Assembly: GCA_000769715.1 (NCBI GenBank)
Contig: JROS01000028.1
Location: forward strand, 119,482 to 183,481
Length of the DNA stretch: 64,000 nucleotides
From: Desulfobulbus sp. Tol-SR
GTDB lineage: Bacteria > Desulfobacterota > Desulfobulbia > Desulfobulbales > Desulfocapsaceae
Reading direction: 5' to 3'
Both the position numbers and the translations under genes were made by a program. The notes under the pieces are model-generated. The model had not been told where the DNA came from. It ran no database searches and worked only from the letters and a program-made list of their open reading frames with translations. Numbering within the stretch: position 1 is the first letter of the stretch; every line of letters starts with the position of its first letter. Of the stretch, positions 1 through 7,705 are shown piece by piece.

Positions 1-265
1 AATGTGCATACTGTTCAAACTTATTTGCGTAACAAAATCATCCTTAAAAGGCAAGAATTTTTCGTTGCCGGCCAAATTTCGCCAAAACTGCAGTGTACCC
101 CGGAAAATTATGGCACCGCAACAGGATTTTGCCCCCTTAACCGGCGCCAGCCACCCACCGACAGCTGGCAACCGTTGTGCAAACAGTGCATAACTTCGCC
201 ATCGAACACGTTTTACCGTCCTATTTCACTCTTTGTTAAAATAGATTCCGGGATACCGTTGTGCA
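1..265. other. Upstream non-coding stretch
   Basis: No credible gene is seen here; the short open frames have no family resemblance. The stretch holds a 12-base direct repeat, ACCGTTGTGCAA, at 171-182 and 255-266, the second copy running into the first base of the EamA start codon. This could be an operator pair, but nothing else supports that. Confidence 0.4.
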
Positions 266-1162
266 ATGACGCCAAACCATTCATTCCTTCGCCATTCTGA
301 AATTCTCCAGGTCCTCCTCGGGGCCTTTCTCATCAGTTTCTCGGGGGTCTGGGTCAAATTGGCCGACGTCCCGCCGACGGCCTCGGCCTTCTACCGGGTC
401 TTCCTGGGGTTTATTTTCCTTCTTATCGCCTGCCTGTGGCGCCGCGACTTCATGAAACCGACCGCCGGCCGGCTGTCGCTGATCGCGCTGTGCGGACTGT
501 TCTTTGCCCTCGACCTGTTCTGCTGGCACGCCAGCATCCGCTACATCGGTCCGGGACTCGCCACCATCCTCGGCAATTTCCAGGTATTCATCCTGGCGAT
601 GACCGGGATCCTGCTCTACGGTGAGCGCATCCGCCCCCGGTTTCTGCTGGCCATCCCCCTCGCCCTGTCCGGCCTCTTTCTGGTGGTCGGCATCAGCTGG
701 AATGCCCTCTCCGCCGATTACCGGACCGGCGTCTATCTGGGTCTGGCGACGGCGGTCTGCTACAGCGGCTTTCTCCTCACCCTGCGCAAGATCCAGGCCG
801 ACGGCCGGAGCTATTCCTTTTTCTTCGCCCTGATGCTGATCTCCCTCAGCTGTTCGGTCTTTCTCGGGGCCAGGATGATCATCGCCGGCGACTCGTTCGC
901 CATCCCCGACCTCGGAAGCCTGGTCTCCCTGATCAACCTCGGCCTGTTCAGCCAGACCATCGGCTGGGCCCTGATCGCCAACGCCATGCCGAAGATCCGG
1001 GCCTCCTTCACCGGCCTGATCCTCCTGGTCCAGCCTTCGCTGGCCTTTGTCTGGGACGTGCTGTTTTTCCGCCGCCCGACCGATCTGCTCAACTGGACCG
1101 GGGTGATCATCACCCTCACCGCCATCTACCTGGGACTGACCGGCAGCCGGGGCAAAGAGTAA
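266..1162 (+). CDS. EamA/DMT-superfamily transporter
   Basis: Inner-membrane permease of the drug/metabolite transporter superfamily (298 residues, the usual length for two fused EamA repeats). The protein is a run of about ten hydrophobic helices, the first starting near residue 14, with the second repeat beginning around residue 150 after a short polar break. Members export amino acids, nucleobases or other small metabolites; the substrate here cannot be told from sequence. The ATG at 266 has no clear ribosome binding site, but no other Met precedes the first helix. The cupin gene follows within about 90 bases on the same strand, so the two may be co-transcribed. Confidence 0.85.
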   Translation: MTPNHSFLRHSEILQVLLGAFLISFSGVWVKLADVPPTASAFYRVFLGFIFLLIACLWRRDFMKPTAGRLSLIALCGLFFALDLFCWHASIRYIGPGLATILGNFQVFILAMTGILLYGERIRPRFLLAIPLALSGLFLVVGISWNALSADYRTGVYLGLATAVCYSGFLLTLRKIQADGRSYSFFFALMLISLSCSVFLGARMIIAGDSFAIPDLGSLVSLINLGLFSQTIGWALIANAMPKIRASFTGLILLVQPSLAFVWDVLFFRRPTDLLNWTGVIITLTAIYLGLTGSRGKE

Positions 1163-1250
1163 CCCAAATCCGTTGCCAACCTCGCATCCCACCATTATAG
1201 TGCGACGAGATCAAATCAACCGCTGCCCGGGCAGCAATACCAGACTGAGC

Positions 1251-1610
1251 ATGATGGATACGAAAGTACTCGACTACAGGGAAGCGCCCTCACACCAATT
1301 CGATTCCGACACGGTCAGGGGGGTTACGGGAAGGGTGGTGATCGGCAAGGACGACCACGCCGACCACTTCTGCATGCGTGTATTCACCGTCGCTCCGGGC
1401 GGATTTACCCCCCGTCATTCCCACGCCTGGGAGCACGAGGTCTTCATTCACTCGGGAAAAGGTCAGGTCTTCCGCGATGGTGAGTGGCAGACCGTCACCA
1501 GCGGCACCGTGGTCTTCATCCCCGGCGGCGAGGCCCATCAGTTCATGAACGCCGGCGGCGAGGACTTCGTCTTCATCTGCCTCATTCCCTCCGGCGTTTC
1601 GGAGATCTGA
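1251..1610 (+). CDS. Small single-domain cupin protein
   Basis: A compact cupin of about 119 residues. Both conserved cupin motifs are visible: the first carries HSH and a downstream Glu (H-S-H-A-W-E-H-E), the second runs GTVVFIPGGEAHQFMN. Together they give the three His and one Glu metal ligands of a mononuclear metal site. The frame is open further upstream, but the first 26 residues look non-conserved, so the start is placed at the double ATG at 1251/1254. Such stand-alone cupins act as small metalloenzymes or ligand-binding proteins; no substrate can be assigned. A strong hairpin follows the stop codon. Confidence 0.8.
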   Translation: MMDTKVLDYREAPSHQFDSDTVRGVTGRVVIGKDDHADHFCMRVFTVAPGGFTPRHSHAWEHEVFIHSGKGQVFRDGEWQTVTSGTVVFIPGGEAHQFMNAGGEDFVFICLIPSGVSEI

Positions 1611-1633
1611 CAGAAGTTTTCCTCGCTTGATCG

Positions 1634-1673
1634 GGCTGCTCCCGCGGGAATACGATTTCGCCCGGGAGCAGCC
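1634..1673. terminator. Hairpin between convergent cupin and htpX genes
   Basis: GGCTGCTCCC (1634-1643) pairs with GGGAGCAGCC (1664-1673), ten perfect pairs, with a further GGG/CCC pairing inside. It lies between two gene ends facing each other and probably ends transcription from both sides. There is no T-run, so an intrinsic terminator is likely but not certain. Confidence 0.55.
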
Positions 1674-1681
1674 GTTGCCCA

Positions 1682-2545
1682 TTAACCCCGCTGCAGGGCG
1701 GCGATCCGCTCCTCGAGCGGCGGATGGCTCCGCAGCAGGCTGGCAAGCCCGCCCTCCTTGGGCCGGATGCCGAAGGCCGCCACCTGATCCGGCAGATGGG
1801 ACGGTTCGTGGTGCGCCTGCAGGCGGCGCAGGGCGGCGATCATCTTTTCCCGGCCGACCAGGTAGGCGGCGCCGCTGTCAGCCCGGTATTCCCGCTTCCG
1901 GGAAAACCACATGACGATGATGCTGGCGAAAAGTCCAAAGACGATCTCGAGTACGATCGTCACCGCCATGTAGCCGAGAAAGCCCAACCCTCCGCCCTCT
2001 TCGTCCCGGCTCAGGAACGTGTTGATAACCTGGGCGGCGACCCGGGAGAGAAAGATGACGAAGGTGTTCAGCACCCCCTGGATGAGGGCCATCGTCACCA
2101 TATCGCCGCCGGCCACGTGGCTCACCTCATGGGCCAGCACCGCCTCCGCCTCGTCCCGCGTCATATTCTGCAGCAGGCCGGTGCTGACGGCGACCAGGGC
2201 ATCGTCCTTTCTCATCCCGGTGGCAAAGGCGTTGATGTCCGGTGAATCGTAGATGGCGACCTCGGGCATGCCGATTTCCGCCGCCTGGGCCTGACGCCGG
2301 ACGGTATCGACCAGCCACTGTTCACTGGCGCTCCGCGGCTGTTCGATGACATAGGCCCCGGTCGATTTTTTGGCGATCCATTTGGACATCGCCAGCGAGA
2401 TGAACGAGCCGCCCATGCCGAACAGCCCGGCCATGACCAGCAGCCCCATGGTGCTGCGCGAGTCGAGACCGAGTATCGACATGATGATACCGAGCAGCAC
2501 CAGAATTGCCAGGTTTGTCGCCAGATACAGGCCAATCCGCATCAT
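1682..2545 (-). CDS. Membrane zinc metalloprotease HtpX
   Basis: HtpX is an M48-family inner-membrane protease that degrades misfolded membrane proteins, in parallel with FtsH. Visible features are two N-terminal transmembrane helices (about residues 5-25 and 34-54), the zinc-binding HEVSH at 139-143, two further hydrophobic helices (about 155-175 and 190-213) and the downstream EYRAD whose Glu (219) should be the third zinc ligand. Length is 287 residues, close to E. coli HtpX. The frame is open far upstream, but a clear AAGGAGGA lies just before the ATG at 2545 and the homologous region begins there. It is transcribed away from the sensor-kinase gene, leaving a roughly 240-base divergent promoter region. 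Confidence 0.93.
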   Translation of the reverse strand: MMRIGLYLATNLAILVLLGIIMSILGLDSRSTMGLLVMAGLFGMGGSFISLAMSKWIAKKSTGAYVIEQPRSASEQWLVDTVRRQAQAAEIGMPEVAIYDSPDINAFATGMRKDDALVAVSTGLLQNMTRDEAEAVLAHEVSHVAGGDMVTMALIQGVLNTFVIFLSRVAAQVINTFLSRDEEGGGLGFLGYMAVTIVLEIVFGLFASIIVMWFSRKREYRADSGAAYLVGREKMIAALRRLQAHHEPSHLPDQVAAFGIRPKEGGLASLLRSHPPLEERIAALQRG

Positions 2546-2787
2546 TGCATTCCTCCTTGAAGCCATCGGTTCGAGTTCTGCGAGCGCCAGCCGGAACCGG
2601 CAGAACCGCTCTTGATCACATGGAAGTATATAATAAACATCGACTTTGCCAAGACAAGCGAAACTGGAGTAAAATAGCGATAGCCAGGTCGGACGGCACT
2701 CCGCCGCCGTGAACCGGAATAGCGGCAACTCCCCTTCCTTTGCCACTCCCTTGTCAAAATGGTCTCTTACTTGCAAAACGTTTGCGC

Positions 2788-3948
2788 ATGAACCGTCTCC
2801 CACTGACACACGCCGCAATCTGGGCGCTGATCCTCCTGATCACCCATCTCCTGCCGACCCCGACGATCGGCGGATCTGAAAAAAAGACGGTCCTGTATCT
2901 CAATTCCTACCACCACGGCTACCAGTGGTCCGATTCGATCTTCGAGGGCATCCGGTCACGGCTCCACGAAAGTTCGTATACCATCGATCTGCAGGTCGAA
3001 TATCTCGATGCGAAGAAATACAATACGCCGCCGGTGATCGAAGGGCTGTTCGAGGTCTTCAGGAAAAAATTCACCCATGAACGCTTCGATGTCGTCATCG
3101 TCTCGGACGATGACGCCTTCAATTTCGCCCTCCGTTTTCGCGACGCCCTCTTTCCCGGCGTTCCCATCGTCTTCTGCGGCGTCAACGACCTCGATCCGCA
3201 GGCCGTCGCCAGGGGAAATCTCACCGGCGTCGTCGAGAGCTTCGACCTGATCGGCACCCTCGCTGTCGCCCTGATGCTCCACCCGGAAAAACGGCGGATG
3301 ATCGTCATCGGCGATGAATCGACGACCGGCCGGGCCATCAAAAAGCAGATCGAAGGGTTCCTCGCCGGCGTCCCGGCCGAGTCCATCCCGATCGCCGTCG
3401 AACCGGCCGGATCGTATCGCTTCGATTATCAGGTCATGCGCCGGCTCAACATCCCCGACAACCTGCTGCCCTCCGGCAGCACCCTGATCAACGCCCCCAA
3501 GGCCTTCTACGAACTGCCGAAGGAGTTGTTCTGGACCATCATCACCAGCCTCCTGCTGCTGCTCGTGACCCTGATTTTCCTGGTCCTGACCATGCTCGAA
3601 CGCCGGCATGTCGAACGGCGGATCAAGGATCAGCTGACCTTCCAGGAGACCCTGATGGATACCAACCCGCAGCTGGTCTCGTGGAAGGATCTGAATTTCC
3701 GCTATCTCGGCGCCAACCGGACCTTCGCCGCCTTCTTCGGCCTGAACCCCCAATTCGGACGCCACCCTCGCCGACCCGACCCAGATCTACCAGGTGGCGA
3801 TGAACCTCTGCACCAACGCCTTCCACGCCCTGCGGGCGACCGGCGGCACCCTGGACATCCGCCTCGAAGACATCCGCCTCGACAAAGAGGAGGCCGGAGG
3901 CTTGTACCTCGAGGCCGGCGACTATCCGCAGCTGACCGTGGCCGATGA
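2788..3948 (+). pseudogene. Sensor histidine kinase, N-terminal fragment (ABC-type sensor domain, TM, start of PAS)
   Basis: N-terminal part of a hybrid sensor kinase. A hydrophobic leader (about residues 8-25) precedes a periplasmic ABC substrate-binding-like sensor domain beginning TVLYLNSYHHGYQWSD, then a transmembrane helix (nt about 3529-3597) and the start of a PAS domain (LVSWKDLNFRYLGANRTFAA). Two things are wrong. Near nt 3355 the sensor domain jumps in frame from its first half (around GRAIKKQIE) to its last part (AGVPAESIPI), losing perhaps 80-90 residues compared with intact relatives. Near nt 3750-3758 the PAS domain breaks off and the reading frame changes, so residues coded after about 3757 are not kinase sequence. 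The rest of PAS and the phospho-accepting His domain are missing. The start at 2788 is the likeliest, but its ribosome binding site is weak. Confidence 0.75.
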
Positions 3949-4582
3949 CGGACCGGGTATCGCCCCGTCGATCATCGACAAGATCTTCGACCCCTTCTTC
4001 ACCACCAAGGACAAAACGGAGGGCACGGGACTCGGTCTGGCCGTGGTCCATGGAGTGGTCAGGGCCCACAAGAGCGGGTTGCGGGTCGACAGCCGCGAGG
4101 GGCAGGGCACGACCTTCAGGCTCTATTTCCCGAAGGTCGACTCCAACGTTGAAGGCCGGGAGGCTGCGGTCGCCTTCAGCACCGGCAGGAGCGGAAACAT
4201 CCTCTTTGTCGAGGATGATGTGGATCAGCTCCACACCACGCCGAGAATTCTCGAAAATGCCGGTTACTCGGTCACCGCCACCGGACAGCCGCAGGAGGCC
4301 ATCGCGCTGGTAGCCGCAACACCGCGGCGCTTCGAACTCCTGATCACCGATTTCGACATGCCGGGCATGAACGGCATCGAGATGACCAGGCGGTTGCACA
4401 GCCTCAATCCGGGCATGGCTACGATCCTCATCTCCGGCCGGGAAGACGCGATCGGTGCGGCCCGAGCGGTCCCGGCGATCGCCCGGGTGCTGATCAAACC
4501 CTATGACACCGGTGAGTTGCTGTTCACCATCCACACCATTCTGAGCAAAGACGCGAACCATGGCCAACATACTGATCATTGA
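3758..4582 (+). pseudogene. Hybrid histidine kinase, C-terminal fragment (HATPase plus receiver)
   Basis: Continues the kinase in a different frame. From nt 3758 it reads DATLADPTQIYQVAMNLCTN, which is the N-box region of a HATPase domain. The G1 box (DDGPGI), F box (FDPFFTTK) and G2 box ([11 protein letters not shown]) follow, and then a complete receiver domain from about nt 4194 (ILFVEDDVDQ; acceptor Asp in ITDFDMPGMNG; KPYD). The HisKA dimerisation domain with its phosphorylated His is absent on both sides of the junction, so autophosphorylation is not possible as written. A GTG at 3794 could start translation, but the fragment would lack part of the ATPase domain. It overlaps the next gene by 23 bases, as is usual for a kinase/regulator pair. 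Confidence 0.78.
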
Positions 4583-4889
4583 CGACGACCTGGATATCTG
4601 CGAGACATTGACCAGCCTCGCGACCAGGCTGTCGCACCGCTGTCATTCCGTCCACTCCCTGGCCGCCGCCCGTCTCGCCATCCGGCAGACGCCTTTCGAC
4701 ATCGTCTTTCTCGATGTCCGCCTGCCGGACGGAGACCGAGCCCCTCAATACCGGCAAGGTCATCGGTACCGGTCCGCGGATGAAGGCCTGCTTCGAGCTG
4801 ATGGCCCAGGCCGCCCGCTCCGATTCGACGCTGCTGATAACCGGCGAGACCGGCACCGGCAAGGAACTGTGTGCCCGAACCATCCATGA
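4560..4889 (+). pseudogene. Sigma-54 response regulator, N-terminal receiver fragment
   Basis: The first half of a receiver domain: MANILIIDDDLDICETL with the acidic pocket, then the phospho-acceptor Asp in IVFLDVRLPDG. Right after that motif, at nt about 4731-4737, sequence in another frame takes over and leads straight into the linker before the AAA+ domain (EPLNTGKVIGTGPRM). The beta4-alpha5 half of the receiver, with its conserved Thr/Ser and Lys, is lost. Residues after about 4735 in this frame are not regulator sequence. The fragment starts inside the end of the kinase gene, so it was translationally coupled in the intact operon. Confidence 0.75.
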
Positions 4890-5817
4890 AAACAGCCGCC
4901 GCGCCGGCGGCAGGTTCGTCTTCGTCGACTGCGGCTCCCTCACCGAATCCCTCGTCGAGTCGACCCTCTTCGGCCACCGCAAAGGGGCCTTCACCGGGGC
5001 CCAGGACAGCCGCATCGGCCTGATCAAGCTGGCCGACAACGGCACTCTGTTTCTCGACGAGATCGGCGAAATGCCACTGTCGATTCAGAAAGCCTTCCCC
5101 CGCGTCCTGCAGGAGAGGACCTTCCGGGCAGTGGGCGACACCCTGGAGCAGACCAGCAATTTTCGGCTGATTACCGCCACCAACCGCAACCTCGACGAGA
5201 TGGTCGAGAACCACGAGTTCCGCAGCGACCTGCTGTTCCGCATCACCACGATGCGCCTGCCGCTGCCGCCGCTGAAGCAGCGGCCCGAAGATATCCGGGC
5301 GCTGGCCCAGTTCAAGGCGACCCAGCTCTGCCTCCAGTACGGCATGCCCGAAAAGACCCTTGACGAGGATTTCCTGCTGACCCTGGAACGCTACGGATGG
5401 CCGGGCAACGTCAGGGAACTGTTCAACATCATCGAACGATCGATCATTACCGCCGGCTCCGAGAAAAAGCTCTTCGCGATGCACCTGCCCCGCCAACTGC
5501 GCATCCAGGTGGCCAAGGAACAGATCAGGCAGATGACCGGCTCCCAGGTCCTGGCTGAAGGCAGCGAGGGGGAGTCGGACGACGAAGTCCGAATAATCGG
5601 ACAGGAGATCTTCCAGGACATCTTCGATCGCCCCCTGCCCACGCTCAAGGCCTTCAAGGCCACATCCGAGAAGATCTACCTGGGCGAGCTGATCCGTCAG
5701 TGCAACGGTGATATTTCCCGCATCCTCACAATTTCCGGACTGTCCCGCTCTCATTTCTACGCCCTGCTGAAGAAAAACGATCTTTCGATCCAGACCGAGC
5801 AGCCTCGGCCAGGGTAA
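4714..5817 (+). CDS. Sigma-54-dependent transcriptional activator (receiver largely lost)
   Basis: Enhancer-binding activator that remodels sigma-54 RNA polymerase. The AAA+ domain is complete: Walker A GETGTGKE, the sigma-54 contact loop GAFTGA, Walker B TLFLDEIGEM, and the sensor region around TATNRNLDEM. A C-terminal Fis-type helix-turn-helix (NGDISRILTISGLSRSHFYA) ends the protein. The receiver is truncated by a frame-changing junction near 4731-4737, so this frame can only begin at an internal codon such as ATG 4714, which has no obvious ribosome binding site. A consensus sigma-54 promoter 245 bases downstream serves the lactate operon. That matches the known arrangement in Desulfovibrio vulgaris, where a sigma-54 regulator (LurR, DVU3023) controls lactate genes. 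Without its receiver the protein may be inactive or constitutively active. Confidence 0.8.
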   Translation: MSACRTETEPLNTGKVIGTGPRMKACFELMAQAARSDSTLLITGETGTGKELCARTIHENSRRAGGRFVFVDCGSLTESLVESTLFGHRKGAFTGAQDSRIGLIKLADNGTLFLDEIGEMPLSIQKAFPRVLQERTFRAVGDTLEQTSNFRLITATNRNLDEMVENHEFRSDLLFRITTMRLPLPPLKQRPEDIRALAQFKATQLCLQYGMPEKTLDEDFLLTLERYGWPGNVRELFNIIERSIITAGSEKKLFAMHLPRQLRIQVAKEQIRQMTGSQVLAEGSEGESDDEVRIIGQEIFQDIFDRPLPTLKAFKATSEKIYLGELIRQCNGDISRILTISGLSRSHFYALLKKNDLSIQTEQPRPG

Positions 5818-5851
5818 CCATATCCCCGCAGCACCACCCTCTCACCCAAAA

Positions 5852-5873
5852 GTCTGTCCGTTTTTTCAGACAG
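5852..5873. promoter_or_regulatory. Candidate enhancer dyad for the sigma-54 activator
   Basis: Two overlapping five-base inverted repeats (GTCTG/CAGAC at 5852-5856 and 5867-5871; CTGTC/GACAG at 5854-5858 and 5869-5873) lie about 190 bases upstream of the sigma-54 promoter, a normal distance for an activator site. The T-run sits in the loop, not after the stem, which argues against a terminator. Binding by the neighbouring activator is inferred only. Confidence 0.35.
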
Positions 5874-6061
5874 GGCATATATCTCTTATTACAGCATATT
5901 CAATCGCTTCGGCGATCAGCGCCGTACCCATTCCCGACTCGACCGGTCTCATCACCCAACCGTTGTCTTATTTTTCGTACTGCGCCTTTCCTCCGGCCGG
6001 CCAAAGAGCGTTAAAACATTTATTATATTGTTATTACATATAGTTAAAAAACTAAGGTGAT

Positions 6062-6078
6062 CTGGCACGGAGGTTGCT
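6062..6078 (+). promoter_or_regulatory. Sigma-54 (-24/-12) promoter of the lactate operon
   Basis: CTGGCACGGAGGTTGCT fits the sigma-54 consensus YTGGCACGRNNNTTGCW at every fixed position, with the required ten bases between the GG of -24 and the GC of -12. Transcription would start about 12 bases past the -12 element, near 6090, giving a leader of roughly 70 bases before the permease ATG at 6162. Confidence 0.88.
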
Positions 6079-6161
6079 CTGTCTGGAAGTGCAGTTATTT
6101 CGTTCACGAGTGTTCCGTAAGTATTTCAGGACAGCAATTCTTCACCACGGAGGAAAACATC

Positions 6162-7631
6162 ATGCCTTGGACACAAGTAGTCGATCCACTGGGAAGCATC
6201 GGCCTCTCGGCGTTCGTCGCCGCCATCCCCATTCTGTTTCTGTTCTGGGCCCTGGCCCGGAAGCGAATGAAAGGCCACTGGGCCGCCCTCGGCGCCGTCC
6301 TGCTGGCGGCAACGGTGGCGGTCGTCGTCTACGGCATGCCGGCCAAACTGGCCTTTCTGGCAACGATGAACGGGGCCGTATTCGGGATCTTCCCGGTCTG
6401 CTGGATCATCGTCACCGCCCTGTTCATCTACAATCTTTCGGTCAAGACCGGCCAGTTCGAGATCATCAAGAATTCCCTGGCCTCGATCACCGACGACCGC
6501 CGGATGCAGGCCCTGCTGATCGCCTTCTCCTTCGGCGCCTTCCTTGAAGGGGCCGCCGGCTTCGGCACCCCGGTGGCGATCACCGCCGCGATGCTGGCCG
6601 GACTCGGCTTCAATCCACTGTACGCCGCCGGGGTCTGCCTCGTCGCCAACACCGCCCCGGTGGCCTTTGGCGCCATCGGTATCCCGATCGTCGTTGCCGG
6701 CCAGGTGTCCGGGCTTCCCGACATGGCGATCAGCCAGATGGTCGGCCGCACCCTGCCTTTCCTCAGCCTCCTGATCCCGCTGTACCTGACGATCCTGATT
6801 TCCGGTTGGAAGAAAGGGCTCGAGATCTGGCCGGCCTGCCTGGTCTGCGGCGCCTCCTTCGCCCTGGTGCAGTACCTCTCCTCGAACTTCCTCGGACCGC
6901 TGCTGCCGGATATCCTGGCATCGATCGCCTCGATCGTCTGCGTCGTCACCTTCCTCCGCTATTGGCATCCCAAACAGAGCTGGCAGTTCCCCGAGGAAAA
7001 GGCGAGCCAGGGCCGGGAAAAACTCCGATTCACCGGCGGTCAGGTCCTGCGCGCCTGGGCCCCCTTCATCATCCTGTCGATCTTTGTCGCGGCCCGGGGT
7101 ATTCCGGCGATCAAGACCACCCTGGACAATATCTTCCTCGGCTGGCTCGGGGTCTTCATGACCGGTTCGGACACCTCGTCGAACGCCTTCTTCTCGAAGC
7201 TGCATGTGGTGACCGCCCAGCAGATCGGCGTTGATCCGGTGGTCCTTGTCGCCGCCAACTCGTCGGGCGGCGTCTGCGGCAAGATGATCTCTCCGCAGTC
7301 GATCGCCGTGGCCACCTCGGCGACGGAGCTGGTCGGCAAGGAAAGTGACATCTTCCGCTTCACCTTGAAACATTCCCTGCTGATGACCACGATTATCGGT
7401 ATAATGGTGTATCTGCAGGCCTATGTGTTCACCTGGATGATCCCGGTCTACGACAAGGCCGTCACCGCGGTTCCGGCGGCGGCAACCGCGGCGGCGACGG
7501 CTCCACCATCGGGCGGAATGACCTACCTGGTCGGTACCTTCGCCCTGGCGCTGCCGCTCTCCCTGCTGTCCATAGCCACCGGCAAGCGGGTCACGGGCAT
7601 CGCCGGCACGGATGCCATTCACTTCCATTGA
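6162..7631 (+). CDS. L-lactate permease, LctP family
   Basis: Proton-coupled lactate uptake protein of the inner membrane (489 residues, a little shorter than the usual 530-560). About a dozen transmembrane helices are visible, with the family-typical stretches FGAFLEGAAGFGTPVAI, VANTAPVAFGAIGIPI and, near the C-terminus, SSGGVCGKMISPQSIAVA. The ATG at 6162 follows GGAGG at the right distance; the longer open frame upstream overlaps the sigma-54 promoter and can be dismissed. First gene of a lactate operon whose next four genes encode lactate oxidation. A strong hairpin after the stop may reduce read-through or protect the permease message. Confidence 0.92.
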   Translation: MPWTQVVDPLGSIGLSAFVAAIPILFLFWALARKRMKGHWAALGAVLLAATVAVVVYGMPAKLAFLATMNGAVFGIFPVCWIIVTALFIYNLSVKTGQFEIIKNSLASITDDRRMQALLIAFSFGAFLEGAAGFGTPVAITAAMLAGLGFNPLYAAGVCLVANTAPVAFGAIGIPIVVAGQVSGLPDMAISQMVGRTLPFLSLLIPLYLTILISGWKKGLEIWPACLVCGASFALVQYLSSNFLGPLLPDILASIASIVCVVTFLRYWHPKQSWQFPEEKASQGREKLRFTGGQVLRAWAPFIILSIFVAARGIPAIKTTLDNIFLGWLGVFMTGSDTSSNAFFSKLHVVTAQQIGVDPVVLVAANSSGGVCGKMISPQSIAVATSATELVGKESDIFRFTLKHSLLMTTIIGIMVYLQAYVFTWMIPVYDKAVTAVPAAATAAATAPPSGGMTYLVGTFALALPLSLLSIATGKRVTGIAGTDAIHFH

Positions 7632-7639
7632 TACACTCC

Positions 7640-7669
7640 GGCCGGACCCTCTGCACGGAGGGTCCGGCC
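7640..7669 (+). terminator. Strong hairpin after the lactate permease gene
   Basis: GGCCGGACCCTC (7640-7651) and GAGGGTCCGGCC (7658-7669) form a perfect 12-pair stem with a six-base loop. The T-poor tail (TCTTTCTCCT) suggests a partial terminator or an mRNA-stabilising hairpin that sets permease levels above those of the oxidase genes; no separate promoter is obvious before the next gene. Confidence 0.6.
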
Positions 7670-7705
7670 TCTTTCTCCTGAACGCCCCATCGCAAGGACC
7701 ACGAC

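Larger units (their letters stand above)
5818..6161. other. Regulatory region between regulator and lactate operon
   Basis: No gene is seen. The region holds a dyad at 5852-5873, an AT-rich segment at about 6015-6056 that could bend or bind IHF, the sigma-54 promoter at 6062-6078, a leader of roughly 70-75 bases and a GGAGG ribosome binding site (about 6150) for the permease. This is the layout expected for a sigma-54 promoter with an upstream enhancer. Confidence 0.6.

Noticed and set aside
5852..5873. Hairpin after the regulator gene read as an intrinsic terminator
   Set aside because: The T-run is in the loop and not after the stem, so it was kept only as a candidate activator site.
6057..6161. 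Longer N-terminus for the lactate permease
   Set aside because: It would begin upstream of the sigma-54 promoter element and has no signal or membrane character; the GGAGG-preceded ATG at 6162 is better.
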